From assembly GCF_017810075.1 (NCBI RefSeq), contig NZ_JADNYK010000010.1, positions 50,786 through 114,785 on the forward strand: 64,000 bases of DNA, read 5' to 3'. Shown in pieces: positions 44,599 through 53,499 of this stretch (positions are counted from its first letter, which is position 1; every line of letters begins with the position of its first letter). A program made the translations under genes and the position numbers. Source of the stretch: Pseudozobellia sp. WGM2. Its GTDB lineage: Bacteria; Bacteroidota; Bacteroidia; Flavobacteriales; Flavobacteriaceae. Below the pieces are notes generated by a model. The model saw only the letters and a program-made list of their open reading frames with translations. It did not search any database and had not been told where the DNA came from.

Positions 44599-45729
44599 TT
44601 GAAATTCACACTACATCACACAGACCCCAAAAGTAAGGCACGTGCAGGTACCATGGTTACCGATCACGGCAAAATAGAAACTCCGATTTTCATGCCCGTG
44701 GGTACCGTTGCTTCGGTAAAAAGCGTACATCAGCGCGAGCTGAAAGAAGATATCAATCCTGATATTATTCTTGGCAATACCTATCACTTGTTTCTAAGGC
44801 CCAAAATCGATATTTTAAAAAAGGCCGGTGGCTTGCATAAATTTATGGGTTGGGATAGAAATATACTTACCGATAGCGGAGGCTACCAAGTTTACTCTCT
44901 ATCCGGAAATCGAAAAATAAAGGAAGAAGGGGTCAAGTTCAAATCTCATATCGATGGTTCTGTACATTTGTTCACTCCAGAACGGGTAATGGAAATACAG
45001 CGTGTTATCGGCGCCGATATTATTATGGCATTTGATGAATGTACACCATACCCCTGTGATTACAAATACGCTGAGCGCTCAATGCACATGACCCACCGTT
45101 GGTTAGAACGTTGCATTTCACATTTAGAAAAGACTCCTTTCGAGTATGACTATGCCCAAACTTTTTTTCCTATAGTTCAGGGTTCTACCTATACCGATTT
45201 GCGCAAGCGTTCCGCAGAATATATTGCTGGTGTAGGTGCAGAGGGTAATGCAATTGGCGGTTTGTCGGTAGGTGAGCCTGCAGAAGAAATGTATGCGATG
45301 ACCGAAGTGGTGTGTGAGATTTTACCTGAAGATAAACCTAGATATTTGATGGGGGTGGGTACACCTATAAATATTTTAGAGAATATAGCCTTAGGCATCG
45401 ATATGTTCGATTGTGTGATGCCTACTCGAAATGCCAGAAACGGAATGTTGTTTACGGCCAACGGAACTATAAACATTAAGAATAAAAAGTGGGAAGACGA
45501 TTTTTCACCCATCGATGAAATGGGCATTACCTTTGTTGATGTCGAATATTCTAAAGCTTACCTTAGGCATTTGTTTGCTGCGAACGAATATTTGGGCAAA
45601 CAGATTGCGACCATACATAATCTCGGTTTTTACATGTGGTTGGTACGTGAGGCTAGAAAGCATATTTTAGCGGGAGATTTCGTTGAATGGAAAGACCGTA
45701 TGGTAAAACAAATGGATAAAAGGTTGTAG
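44599..45729 (+). CDS. tgt: Queuine/preQ1 tRNA-ribosyltransferase, TTG start
   Basis: 376 residues if started at the TTG at 44599 (MKFTLHHTDPKSKARAG, the normal N-terminus of the family). It exchanges guanine-34 for preQ1 in tRNAs with GUN anticodons. The general base is D92 (TDSGGYQ) and the nucleophile D268 (GIDMFDCVMPTRNARNG). The zinc site C-x-C-x2-C is missing: G309, T311 and D314 stand at those places, while the later His (TIHNLGF) is kept. It overlaps the permease gene by one base. Confidence 0.93.
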   Translation: MKFTLHHTDPKSKARAGTMVTDHGKIETPIFMPVGTVASVKSVHQRELKEDINPDIILGNTYHLFLRPKIDILKKAGGLHKFMGWDRNILTDSGGYQVYSLSGNRKIKEEGVKFKSHIDGSVHLFTPERVMEIQRVIGADIIMAFDECTPYPCDYKYAERSMHMTHRWLERCISHLEKTPFEYDYAQTFFPIVQGSTYTDLRKRSAEYIAGVGAEGNAIGGLSVGEPAEEMYAMTEVVCEILPEDKPRYLMGVGTPINILENIALGIDMFDCVMPTRNARNGMLFTANGTINIKNKKWEDDFSPIDEMGITFVDVEYSKAYLRHLFAANEYLGKQIATIHNLGFYMWLVREARKHILAGDFVEWKDRMVKQMDKRL

Positions 45730-46811
45730 TGTTAGCGATACTCGATAAATACATACTTAAAAGGTATCTCATCACTTTTGCGGTGATGATTCTTTTGTTC
45801 ATTCCTATAGGTATCATGGCGCATATGGCCGAACAGATCGGTAAGATACAGGCCAGTGATGCCACTACGGCAGAGGTGCTGATCTACTTTGGCAATTTTA
45901 CCATTTACATCGGCAGTCTATTATTTCCTATTTTCTTGTTTTTATCGATAATATTTTTCACTTCGAAATTGGCCAGTAATACTGAAATTGTGGCGATTTT
46001 GAGTTCTGGGGTGTCTTATAATCGTTTTTTGAGACCTTATCTTATCGGGGCCTCAATAATTGCCGTCGTAATGTTCGTTATGGGCATGTTCATAGTGCCA
46101 CCTGCCAGTAAAGGTTTTAACGAATTTAAATTCAAATATTTAAAGAAGGGGAAGCAAGACCGGGTAACGAATAACATTTTTACCCAGCTGAACGAAACCG
46201 ACTTCATCTATGTAAGCAGTTTTGATCCTGCAAGACAAATAGGCTATAACTTTACATTTGAACGGTTTGATGAAGAAAACCAATTGGAATTCAAGATATC
46301 TGCCGCTAACATAAGATGGGTAGAAAAAGATAGTCTTTATCGGCTCACCACTTATAAAAAAAGAAAGCTTTTAAGAGACACTGCCTTAGTTGAAACGAAA
46401 CGCCGACTAGACACCTTGTTTACTTTTGAAATAGGAGACCTTACTCCGGTTTCTTATGTTGCGGAAACCAAGAACATTTTTGAACTCAACAATTTTATTA
46501 AAGACCAGAAAGCGAAAGGGGCATCTAACATTAATGCCTATGTGTTAGTGAAATACAAGCGTTGGGCCTTACCGATAACCGCGTTCATACTTACTCTGAT
46601 TGCTGTAGCCGTGTCATCTGTCAAGCGAAGAGGGGGTATGGGGGTAAACTTGGCGTTTGGTATTTTAGTAGCCTTTGTTTTTGTGTTTTTCGATAAGGTA
46701 TTCGGTACTTTGGCCGAACAGGCGGGGTTCTCCCCCTTATTGGCTGTTCTGGTGCCCAATCTTTTCTTTGGGTTGCTTGCCGTGATTCTCTTGCAAAAAG
46801 CCAAACGATAG
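45729..46811 (+). CDS. LptF/LptG-family permease (YjgP/YjgQ), GTG start
   Basis: 360 residues: helices near 10-30 and 50-75 (LDKYILKRYLITFAVMILLFIPIG; IGSLLFPIFLFLSIIFFTSKLASNTEIVAILSSGVSYNRFLRPY), a helix at ~100-120, a beta-jellyroll-like periplasmic part (~130-250), and three helices at the end. This is the permease type of the LPS transport complex. The start is a GTG sharing one base with the tgt stop (TAGTG), so translation is coupled. Confidence 0.88.
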   Translation: MLAILDKYILKRYLITFAVMILLFIPIGIMAHMAEQIGKIQASDATTAEVLIYFGNFTIYIGSLLFPIFLFLSIIFFTSKLASNTEIVAILSSGVSYNRFLRPYLIGASIIAVVMFVMGMFIVPPASKGFNEFKFKYLKKGKQDRVTNNIFTQLNETDFIYVSSFDPARQIGYNFTFERFDEENQLEFKISAANIRWVEKDSLYRLTTYKKRKLLRDTALVETKRRLDTLFTFEIGDLTPVSYVAETKNIFELNNFIKDQKAKGASNINAYVLVKYKRWALPITAFILTLIAVAVSSVKRRGGMGVNLAFGILVAFVFVFFDKVFGTLAEQAGFSPLLAVLVPNLFFGLLAVILLQKAKR

Positions 46812-46832
46812 GTTTAGACTCTATTTAATATT

Positions 46833-47726
46833 ATGGAGCCGAAACTAAAAAATTACCTGCACTTACATTTTATAGTTTTTATATGGGGCTTTACGGCGGT
46901 GTTGGGAAAATTAATAACCATCGATGCGTTACCTCTGGTATGGTACCGCATGCTGCTGGCTACCTTATGTGTTCTTGGTTTTATTTTTTATCGACGCTAC
47001 AACCTCAAGGTATCTCGCAAAATGTTGTTTTCCTTAATTTTTACGGGGGTAATCATAGCACTTCATTGGGTAACTTTCTTTGGCGCTATTAAAGCTTCGA
47101 ATGTTTCCGTGGCATTGGCGACCATGTCTACAGGGGCATTTTTTACCGCTCTGATTGAACCTTTTTGGTATAAAAGAAAAATGTTGGCCTATGAGATTGT
47201 CTTCGGACTAGTTGTTATTTTCGGCCTTTATATCATATTTAAGGTAGATGCCCAATATGTGAAAGGTATTATACTGGCTTTGATTTCCGCGTTGTTGTCC
47301 GCTATTTTCTCGCTAATGAACGGAAAGTTGATCCAGAAAGAAAGACCATCGGTTATATCTTTTTATGAGTTGTTGAGTGGAGCTGTATTTCTGACTTTAT
47401 ATCTGGTGTTTAAAGGAGATATTAATCAAGAACTTCTAAAAATTTCTTCGACCGATTTGCTCTATATCTTTATTTTAGCCTCGGTTTGCACGGCTTATGC
47501 TTTTATTGCATCTGTGAAGCTTTTAAAGTATATCAGCCCATACACTGTTATGCTGACGGTGAATCTAGAACCTGTTTATGGTATAATTTTGGCCTTTTTT
47601 ATTTTTGGGAATAGTGAGAAAATGGGACCTTTGTTTTATCTGGGCGGAGCCATCATTATTTCGACCGTTATTGCCAACGGAATAGTGAAAAACAGGAGAA
47701 GGATCAAAAAAGCAACCATCGAATAA
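46833..47726 (+). CDS. EamA/DMT-family transporter
   Basis: 297 residues with ten predicted helices in two EamA repeats (LHFIVFIWGFTAVLGKLITID..; the second from YVKGIILALISALLSAIFSLMNGKLI). Members export or import metabolites; the substrate is unknown. It begins 21 bases after the LptF/G-type gene, so may share its transcript with tgt. Confidence 0.85.
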   Translation: MEPKLKNYLHLHFIVFIWGFTAVLGKLITIDALPLVWYRMLLATLCVLGFIFYRRYNLKVSRKMLFSLIFTGVIIALHWVTFFGAIKASNVSVALATMSTGAFFTALIEPFWYKRKMLAYEIVFGLVVIFGLYIIFKVDAQYVKGIILALISALLSAIFSLMNGKLIQKERPSVISFYELLSGAVFLTLYLVFKGDINQELLKISSTDLLYIFILASVCTAYAFIASVKLLKYISPYTVMLTVNLEPVYGIILAFFIFGNSEKMGPLFYLGGAIIISTVIANGIVKNRRRIKKATIE

Positions 47727-47737
47727 GCTTAATGTTT

Positions 47738-47745
47738 TATATTTG
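47738..47745 (+). promoter_or_regulatory. -7 box upstream of accA
   Basis: TATATTTG, a perfect TAnnTTTG, 28 bases before the accA ATG. No TTG at the standard -33 distance. Confidence 0.45.
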
Positions 47746-47773
47746 CCCATCAAATTAAACCTGTACTACTTAT

Positions 47774-48727
47774 ATGGAATATCTCGATTTTGAACTCCCG
47801 ATCAAAGAACTTGAAGAACAACTCGACAAGTGTATGGTAATTGGCGAGGAGAGCGATGTCGATGTCAGTGAGACCTGTAAGCAGATTGAAAAGAAACTGG
47901 CCGAAACCCGTAAGGATATTTATAAGAACCTTTCGGCTTGGCAAAGAGTTCAGCTTTCTCGACATCCTAATAGACCCTATACTTTAGATTATATCAATGC
48001 GATTTGCGGTGATACTTTTCTAGAACTTCATGGGGATCGTAATGTAAAAGATGACAAGGCCATGATCGGTGGTCTTGGTAAAATTGGTGACCAGAGCTAC
48101 ATGTTCATAGGTCAACAGAAAGGTTACAATACGAAGACCAGACAATATAGAAATTTCGGTATGGCCAACCCTGAAGGGTATAGAAAGGCCTTAAGACTAA
48201 TGAAGTCTGCTGAAAAATTCGACATACCAGTGGTTTGCTTTATCGACACTCCTGGTGCGTACCCCGGTATAGAGGCCGAGGAGCGAGGTCAAGGCGAAGC
48301 TATTGCCCGTAATATATTGGAAATGACTCGACTTAAAGTACCTATTGTCGTTGTAATTATTGGTGAAGGTGCTTCCGGCGGAGCTTTGGGTATAGGTGTT
48401 GGCGATAAAGTGCTGATGTTAGAAAATACATGGTACTCCGTAATATCTCCTGAGTCCTGTTCTTCTATTCTTTGGAGAAGTTGGGAGTATAAAGAACAAG
48501 CTGCCGAAGCTTTGAAACTTACAGCTACCGATATGAAAAAACTCAAATTGATCGATGAGATTGTACGTGAACCGGCAGGTGGCGCACATGCCAATCGAGA
48601 GAAGACTTTTACTACCGTAAAAAATAAAATATCGGCCCATTTTAAAGAACTTGAAAAGTTATCCCCAAAAGAATTGGTTGCCAATCGTATGGATAAGTAT
48701 GCCCAAATGGGCGTTTATAATGGATAA
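47774..48727 (+). CDS. accA: Acetyl-CoA carboxylase carboxyltransferase subunit alpha
   Basis: 317 residues. With AccD it transfers carboxyl from carboxybiotin to acetyl-CoA, the first step of fatty acid synthesis. Crotonase-fold signatures: [59 protein letters not shown] and [14 protein letters not shown]. The N-terminal helix [15 protein letters not shown] is typical. Confidence 0.95.
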   Translation: MEYLDFELPIKELEEQLDKCMVIGEESDVDVSETCKQIEKKLAETRKDIYKNLSAWQRVQLSRHPNRPYTLDYINAICGDTFLELHGDRNVKDDKAMIGGLGKIGDQSYMFIGQQKGYNTKTRQYRNFGMANPEGYRKALRLMKSAEKFDIPVVCFIDTPGAYPGIEAEERGQGEAIARNILEMTRLKVPIVVVIIGEGASGGALGIGVGDKVLMLENTWYSVISPESCSSILWRSWEYKEQAAEALKLTATDMKKLKLIDEIVREPAGGAHANREKTFTTVKNKISAHFKELEKLSPKELVANRMDKYAQMGVYNG

Positions 48728-48749
48728 CCGACCATTTTAACAAGCTCAG

Positions 48750-48786
48750 AAAAATCTGGAGATTACTTTCTCCGGATTTTTTTTGT
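48750..48786 (+). terminator. Terminator after accA
   Basis: Stem AAATCTGGAGA / TCTCCGGATTT (one G-U) with a T-run, 24 bases after the stop. Confidence 0.85.
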
Positions 48787-48883
48787 TATCAACACAAAAT
48801 TGTAACTTATCAACATGCAAATGTTGAACACTTGTGAATTATAGTTTCAAAAGTGAGACAGTTAATTGTATACTTTCGTAGTC

Positions 48884-50431
48884 ATGGAAAAATTTAACCC
48901 TGTAGTCGGTCGTAAGATAGATAAGTCAACCCTTATCAACCTTGAGCGTGGAAAAATACCGCCACAATCCGTTGATTTAGAAGAGGTTGTGCTTGGCGCT
49001 ATGATGATTGATAAAAAGGGTGTCGATGAGGTTATCGATATTCTGCATCCTGATGTTTTCTATAAAGATGCACATCGATTTATCTATGAGGCTATTTTTA
49101 AATTGTTCGAAAGCTCTGAACCGGTAGATTTATTAACCGTTTCGTCGCAATTGAAGAAAGATGGTAAGTTAGAGTCGATAGGGGGTGATTTTTACTTGAT
49201 AAAATTGACTCAAAAGGTGGCATCTTCCGCCCATATCGAGTTCCACGCACGTATAATTCTTCAAAAATATATTCAGCGAAGTCTGATAAAAATCTCCAAC
49301 GAGATTATTGAAGAGGCTTACGATGAATCTACCGATGTTTTTGACCTTTTAGATAGTGCGGAATCAAAACTTTACGACGTTACCCAGGGTAACCTGAAGC
49401 GCTCTGCAGAAACTGCTATGGATTTGGTGATTCAAGCAAAGAAGAAAATTGAAGAGATTTCAAATAAAGAAGGTACCAGTGGTATCGCTACCGGATTTGA
49501 TAAGCTTGATAAGCTTACCTCAGGGTGGCAGCCCAGTGATTTGATAATCGTTGCCGCTCGACCTGGTATGGGTAAAACGGCTCTTACACTTTCCATGGCC
49601 AGAAATATTGCCGTTGATGGTGGTCAAGGGGTTGCATTTTTCTCTTGTGAGATGTCATCGGTACAGTTGATTACACGTCTTATATCATCTGAAACAGGAC
49701 TTTCCTCAGAAAAATTGAGAACAGGAAAGCTTGAAAAACACGAGTGGGAACAGTTGAACGTAAAAGTAAAGGCACTTGAAAAGGCTCCTTTATTTATAGA
49801 TGATACTCCGTCGTTGTCAATTTTCGATTTGAGGGCGAAAGCTCGGCGTCTGGCTTCACAGCACGATATCAAAATAATTATAATTGATTATTTGCAGTTA
49901 ATGACCGCCGGTGGTAATGCCAAGGGTGGTAATCGTGAACAAGAGATTTCTACCATTTCTCGTAACCTTAAAGCTTTGGCCAAAGAGTTGAACATTCCGG
50001 TAATCGCCTTATCTCAGCTTTCTCGTGCAGTAGAAACGCGTGGCGGTAGTAAACGGCCATTACTTTCTGATTTACGTGAATCAGGTGCAATTGAACAAGA
50101 TGCAGATATTGTTTCGTTCATTTTCCGTCCAGAGTACTATAAAATTGATGAGTGGGATGATGAAGAACGTAGCCCTACGCAAGGCCAAGCTGAATTTATC
50201 GTAGCGAAACACCGTAATGGTGGTCTTGAAAATATTCGGTTGAAATTTATCGGTCAACTAGGTAAGTTCGATAATCTTGACGATTTTGATTCCCCTTTTG
50301 AATTTCAATCGAAAATGAACGATAATGAGGATAACCCCTTTGTTACCAAAAATTTACCCAGCGCAGATCAGGCCTTCGGTAGTTCTATGAACGACAATAT
50401 GCCACCAAGCGATGACGATGTTCCTTTTTGA
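48884..50431 (+). CDS. dnaB: Replicative DNA helicase
   Basis: 515 residues. N-terminal domain (IPPQSVDLEEVVLGAMMID) and RecA-like C-domain with Walker A A225-R-P-G-M-G-K231-T232, Walker B IIIIDYLQLM, and LSQLSRAVETRGGSKRPLLSDLRESGAIEQDAD. The acidic disordered tail ends SDDDVPF. No intein. ATG at 48884 is chosen; a TTG at 48866 sits in the probable -7 region (TACTTTCG). Confidence 0.95.
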   Translation: MEKFNPVVGRKIDKSTLINLERGKIPPQSVDLEEVVLGAMMIDKKGVDEVIDILHPDVFYKDAHRFIYEAIFKLFESSEPVDLLTVSSQLKKDGKLESIGGDFYLIKLTQKVASSAHIEFHARIILQKYIQRSLIKISNEIIEEAYDESTDVFDLLDSAESKLYDVTQGNLKRSAETAMDLVIQAKKKIEEISNKEGTSGIATGFDKLDKLTSGWQPSDLIIVAARPGMGKTALTLSMARNIAVDGGQGVAFFSCEMSSVQLITRLISSETGLSSEKLRTGKLEKHEWEQLNVKVKALEKAPLFIDDTPSLSIFDLRAKARRLASQHDIKIIIIDYLQLMTAGGNAKGGNREQEISTISRNLKALAKELNIPVIALSQLSRAVETRGGSKRPLLSDLRESGAIEQDADIVSFIFRPEYYKIDEWDDEERSPTQGQAEFIVAKHRNGGLENIRLKFIGQLGKFDNLDDFDSPFEFQSKMNDNEDNPFVTKNLPSADQAFGSSMNDNMPPSDDDVPF

Positions 50432-50493
50432 TTTATAATTTCTTTAGTAAAATGTTTAACGCTCCTGCCCCTAGGGTACTTATCGATTTCTAG

Positions 50494-50501
50494 TATCTTT
50501 G
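50494..50501 (+). promoter_or_regulatory. -7 box of the GATase-like/GH20 pair
   Basis: TATCTTTG, perfect TAnnTTTG, 21 bases before the ATG at 50523. No clear -33 TTG. Confidence 0.5.
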
Positions 50502-50522
50502 AGAGTAACCAAGAGCGTTTTA

Positions 50523-51788
50523 ATGTTTAAAAAATTTCTTCCGGTACTTTTTGTTTTTTTCTCTGTACTCCATCTATCCGCTTCTGCTATACTTATTCCT
50601 ATGGATGCCGAGGGACAAGAGAACCATTTGAAAGCCTACGGCATCACCTATTGGGTGTTGACCAAACAGCAAAAGGTACAATGGTTGTTGAATTATAGGG
50701 GCGGCTCTTTTTTGTTGCCCGATGGGGATGTTATTCGAAAAGAGTGTCAAATTAGAGGGGTGTCTTTTGAGATTCTTTCCGATGATCAAGCACAGACAAT
50801 TCTTGATAATATCAGTAGCCCATCTCAAAACCAAGAAGCCGTAATTTTAGAGAAGGCCCCCAAGATTGCCGTTTATTCTCCAAAAGGGAATCAACCTTGG
50901 GATGATGCCGTAACCATGGTTCTTACCTTTGCCGAAATACCCTATGTAACCGTTTATGACGAAGAAGTTCTAGACGATAAGTTGGCCATTTATGACTGGT
51001 TGCATTTACATCATGAAGATTTTACGGGGCAGTATGGTAAATTTTATGGGGCTTATCGTACCGCTCCCTGGTATATAGAACAAAAGAAAGAAGCGGAAGC
51101 GCTGGCTGCAAAATTGGGGTTTTCAAAAGTTTCGGATGAAAAGAGTGCCGTGGCACAAAAAATTAGAAATTATGTGATTGGCGGAGGCTTTATGTTTGCC
51201 ATGTGCTCTGCTACTGACAGTTTTGATATTGCTTTGTCGGCCGAGGGTGTAGATATTTGTGAACCAATGTTCGATGGAGACCCCTCGGATGCCAACTACC
51301 AAAGCCAGCTCGATTTTGATAAAACTTTTGCTTTTAACAACTTTATATTGGAGCGCAGCCCATTAAAATATGAGTTTTCATCTATCGATATGACCAGTAA
51401 GCGGGGCAATGTTCCGAAAGAGACCGATTATTTCTCCTTAATGGATTTTTCTGCCAAGTGGGATCCCGTTCCTACTATGCTCTGTCAAAACCACACCGCT
51501 TTGGTCAAGGGTTTCATGGGGCAGACTACTGCTTTTAAAAGAGATGAAGTGAAACCTACCGTCTTGGTTCTAGGGGAAAACAAGATAAATGGTGAAGCAC
51601 GATACATTCATGGAATAAAGGGCAAAGGATTTTTTACATTTTATGGAGGGCACGATCCAGAAGATTATCAACATAGGGTAGGGGACCCGAAGACCGAACT
51701 TGAGCTGCACCCCAATTCGCCCGGATATCGTCTAATATTGAATAATGTTCTGTTTCCCGCAGCAAGAAAAAAGAAGCAGAAAACTTAA
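50523..51788 (+). CDS. Exported conserved protein with GATase-1-like region
   Basis: 421 residues with a signal peptide (MFKKFLPVLFVFFSVLHLSASA). The central part resembles a class I amidotransferase/ThuA-type fold: KIAVYSPKGNQPWDDAV, then a nucleophile-elbow-like GGGFMFAMCSATDSFD, and HGIKGKGFFTFYGGHDPEDYQH with a possible partner His. Homologues are sometimes labelled asparagine synthetase B, but no ATP-pyrophosphatase domain is visible and it is exported. It is followed after 45 bases by a hexosaminidase, so a role in glycan or peptide processing outside the cytoplasm is possible. Confidence 0.7.
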   Translation: MFKKFLPVLFVFFSVLHLSASAILIPMDAEGQENHLKAYGITYWVLTKQQKVQWLLNYRGGSFLLPDGDVIRKECQIRGVSFEILSDDQAQTILDNISSPSQNQEAVILEKAPKIAVYSPKGNQPWDDAVTMVLTFAEIPYVTVYDEEVLDDKLAIYDWLHLHHEDFTGQYGKFYGAYRTAPWYIEQKKEAEALAAKLGFSKVSDEKSAVAQKIRNYVIGGGFMFAMCSATDSFDIALSAEGVDICEPMFDGDPSDANYQSQLDFDKTFAFNNFILERSPLKYEFSSIDMTSKRGNVPKETDYFSLMDFSAKWDPVPTMLCQNHTALVKGFMGQTTAFKRDEVKPTVLVLGENKINGEARYIHGIKGKGFFTFYGGHDPEDYQHRVGDPKTELELHPNSPGYRLILNNVLFPAARKKKQKT

Positions 51789-51833
51789 ATTTTAGCTGCT
51801 TTTTAAACTAAATACGCATACCAAATTGATTCA

Positions 51834-53441
51834 ATGAAATACGCTTCAAGACCGTTAATACTATCTGTTTTTTTTACATTATTTGTCTCAACTATTGCGA
51901 TAACTGCCGAAGCACCCCTAATTCCGAAACCTACGGAAGCGGTAGCCGGTAAGGGCCAGTTTCAATTAGATAAAAATACCTCGGTTACTTATTCACAAAA
52001 AGAACTTCAAGAGGTGGCATCCTATTTAAAATCACAAGTATTGACTCAGACCCAAATTCCACTGCATAGCAGCGTTTATGGTTCAAAAAGTTCGAAGATT
52101 ATTTCATTAGAATTAATTGACGATAAATCATTTTCTAATGAGGCGTACCAACTTTCTATTACTCCTCAGGGCGTAAAAGTTAAAGGAGCTACTGTATCAG
52201 GAGTGTTTTACGGCGCAGTAAGTTTGTTGCAATTGGTTTTGGAAAATAAAGTTCAGAACGAACAAGTTCTCATCGATGCTTGGGAAGTTACTGATGAACC
52301 TTTTTATGAATGGCGAGGTATTATGCTAGATGTTTCCAGATATTTTATTGAAAAAGATAAAATTAAATCCATTCTCGATTGGATGGCCTTTTATAAATTG
52401 AATACGCTGCATTGGCATTTGACCGATGCGACCGGTTGGCGAATGCAAATTTTAAAATATCCTAAACTGGCTTTGGTCGGGGGGGTAGGCGATCATTTCG
52501 ATTCCGATTTACCGGCCCAATATTATACACAGAGCGAAATTCAGGAAATTGTCGATTATGCCGCTAAACTGCATATAAAGGTTGTGCCTGAAATAGATAT
52601 GCCTGGTCATGCTACTGCGGCAAACAGGGCGTACCCAGAATACAGCGGTGGAGGTAGTGAAAAATACCCTGAATTTACTTTTGATCCGGGTAAGGAAACT
52701 ACATACGGTTATCTGACCGATATCTTAAGAGAAGTAAACGCATTGTTTCCATCGGGTCTAATACATTTAGGAGGGGATGAGGTTAGTTTTGGAAATCAAA
52801 AATGGAGTTCTAATGAAGATATTTCAGACTTAATTAAGCGAGAAAAGCTAAACGGACTTAAAGATGTCGAGCATTATTTTATGGAGCGTATGGCAGACTC
52901 TGTTCTCAACATGAACGCTAAGGTTCTGGCCTGGGACGAGCTTGCCGAGATTGATTTGCCAAAGGATAAGACCATCATTTATTGGTGGAGACACGATAAA
53001 CCAGAACAATTCAAAAAGGCTTTGGAAAAAGGTTTTTCGACTGTTGTCTGCCCTAGAATACCTTATTACCTAGATTTTGTGCAAGATGAAAATCATCGCT
53101 CCGGACGAAAATGGGACGGAGCATTTAGTCCTATAGAGTCAGTTTACGGTTTTAATGTTGATGAAATTGTAGATTCCAAAAAGTATCAAAATCAAATATT
53201 AGGCGTGCAGGGCAATTTATGGACGGAGACTATAAATAGCGAGAGCCGCATTGATTATATGCTTTTTCCTAGAATAGCGGCCCTTGCAGAATCTGCATGG
53301 ACGGAAACTAGAAAAGATTATCCAGGTTTTGAATCGCGATTACGATCGCATTTAAACTTATATGAAAAGCAAGGTATTTATTATTATAACCCAATTAACC
53401 CCCAGTTGGTTCCCGAACCTGTGCATCTTCTAACGGAGTAG
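51834..53441 (+). CDS. Beta-N-acetylhexosaminidase (GH20)
   Basis: 535 residues with a signal peptide. The GH20b N-domain (LIPKPTEAVAGKGQFQLDKNT..) leads to the catalytic barrel, with the D315-E316 pair in HLGGDEVSFGN. YEWRGIMLDVSRYF, HWHLTDATGWRMQI and VPEIDMPGHATAANRAYPEYS are family hallmarks. It removes terminal GlcNAc/GalNAc, for example from chitin or peptidoglycan fragments. Second gene of a two-gene unit. Confidence 0.93.
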   Translation: MKYASRPLILSVFFTLFVSTIAITAEAPLIPKPTEAVAGKGQFQLDKNTSVTYSQKELQEVASYLKSQVLTQTQIPLHSSVYGSKSSKIISLELIDDKSFSNEAYQLSITPQGVKVKGATVSGVFYGAVSLLQLVLENKVQNEQVLIDAWEVTDEPFYEWRGIMLDVSRYFIEKDKIKSILDWMAFYKLNTLHWHLTDATGWRMQILKYPKLALVGGVGDHFDSDLPAQYYTQSEIQEIVDYAAKLHIKVVPEIDMPGHATAANRAYPEYSGGGSEKYPEFTFDPGKETTYGYLTDILREVNALFPSGLIHLGGDEVSFGNQKWSSNEDISDLIKREKLNGLKDVEHYFMERMADSVLNMNAKVLAWDELAEIDLPKDKTIIYWWRHDKPEQFKKALEKGFSTVVCPRIPYYLDFVQDENHRSGRKWDGAFSPIESVYGFNVDEIVDSKKYQNQILGVQGNLWTETINSESRIDYMLFPRIAALAESAWTETRKDYPGFESRLRSHLNLYEKQGIYYYNPINPQLVPEPVHLLTE

Positions 53442-53469
53442 TCTAATAGAAGATATCTTTTTGTATAAG

Positions 53470-53499
53470 AGATAGATTGTTGTCAATAACAATCCATCT
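53470..53499 (-). terminator. Hairpin between convergent GH20 and flavoreductase genes
   Basis: 12-base stem AGATAGATTGTT / AACAATCCATCT (one G-U) with loop GTCAAT, covering the last codons and stop of the flavoreductase. Moderately T-rich after it on the minus strand. Confidence 0.5.
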
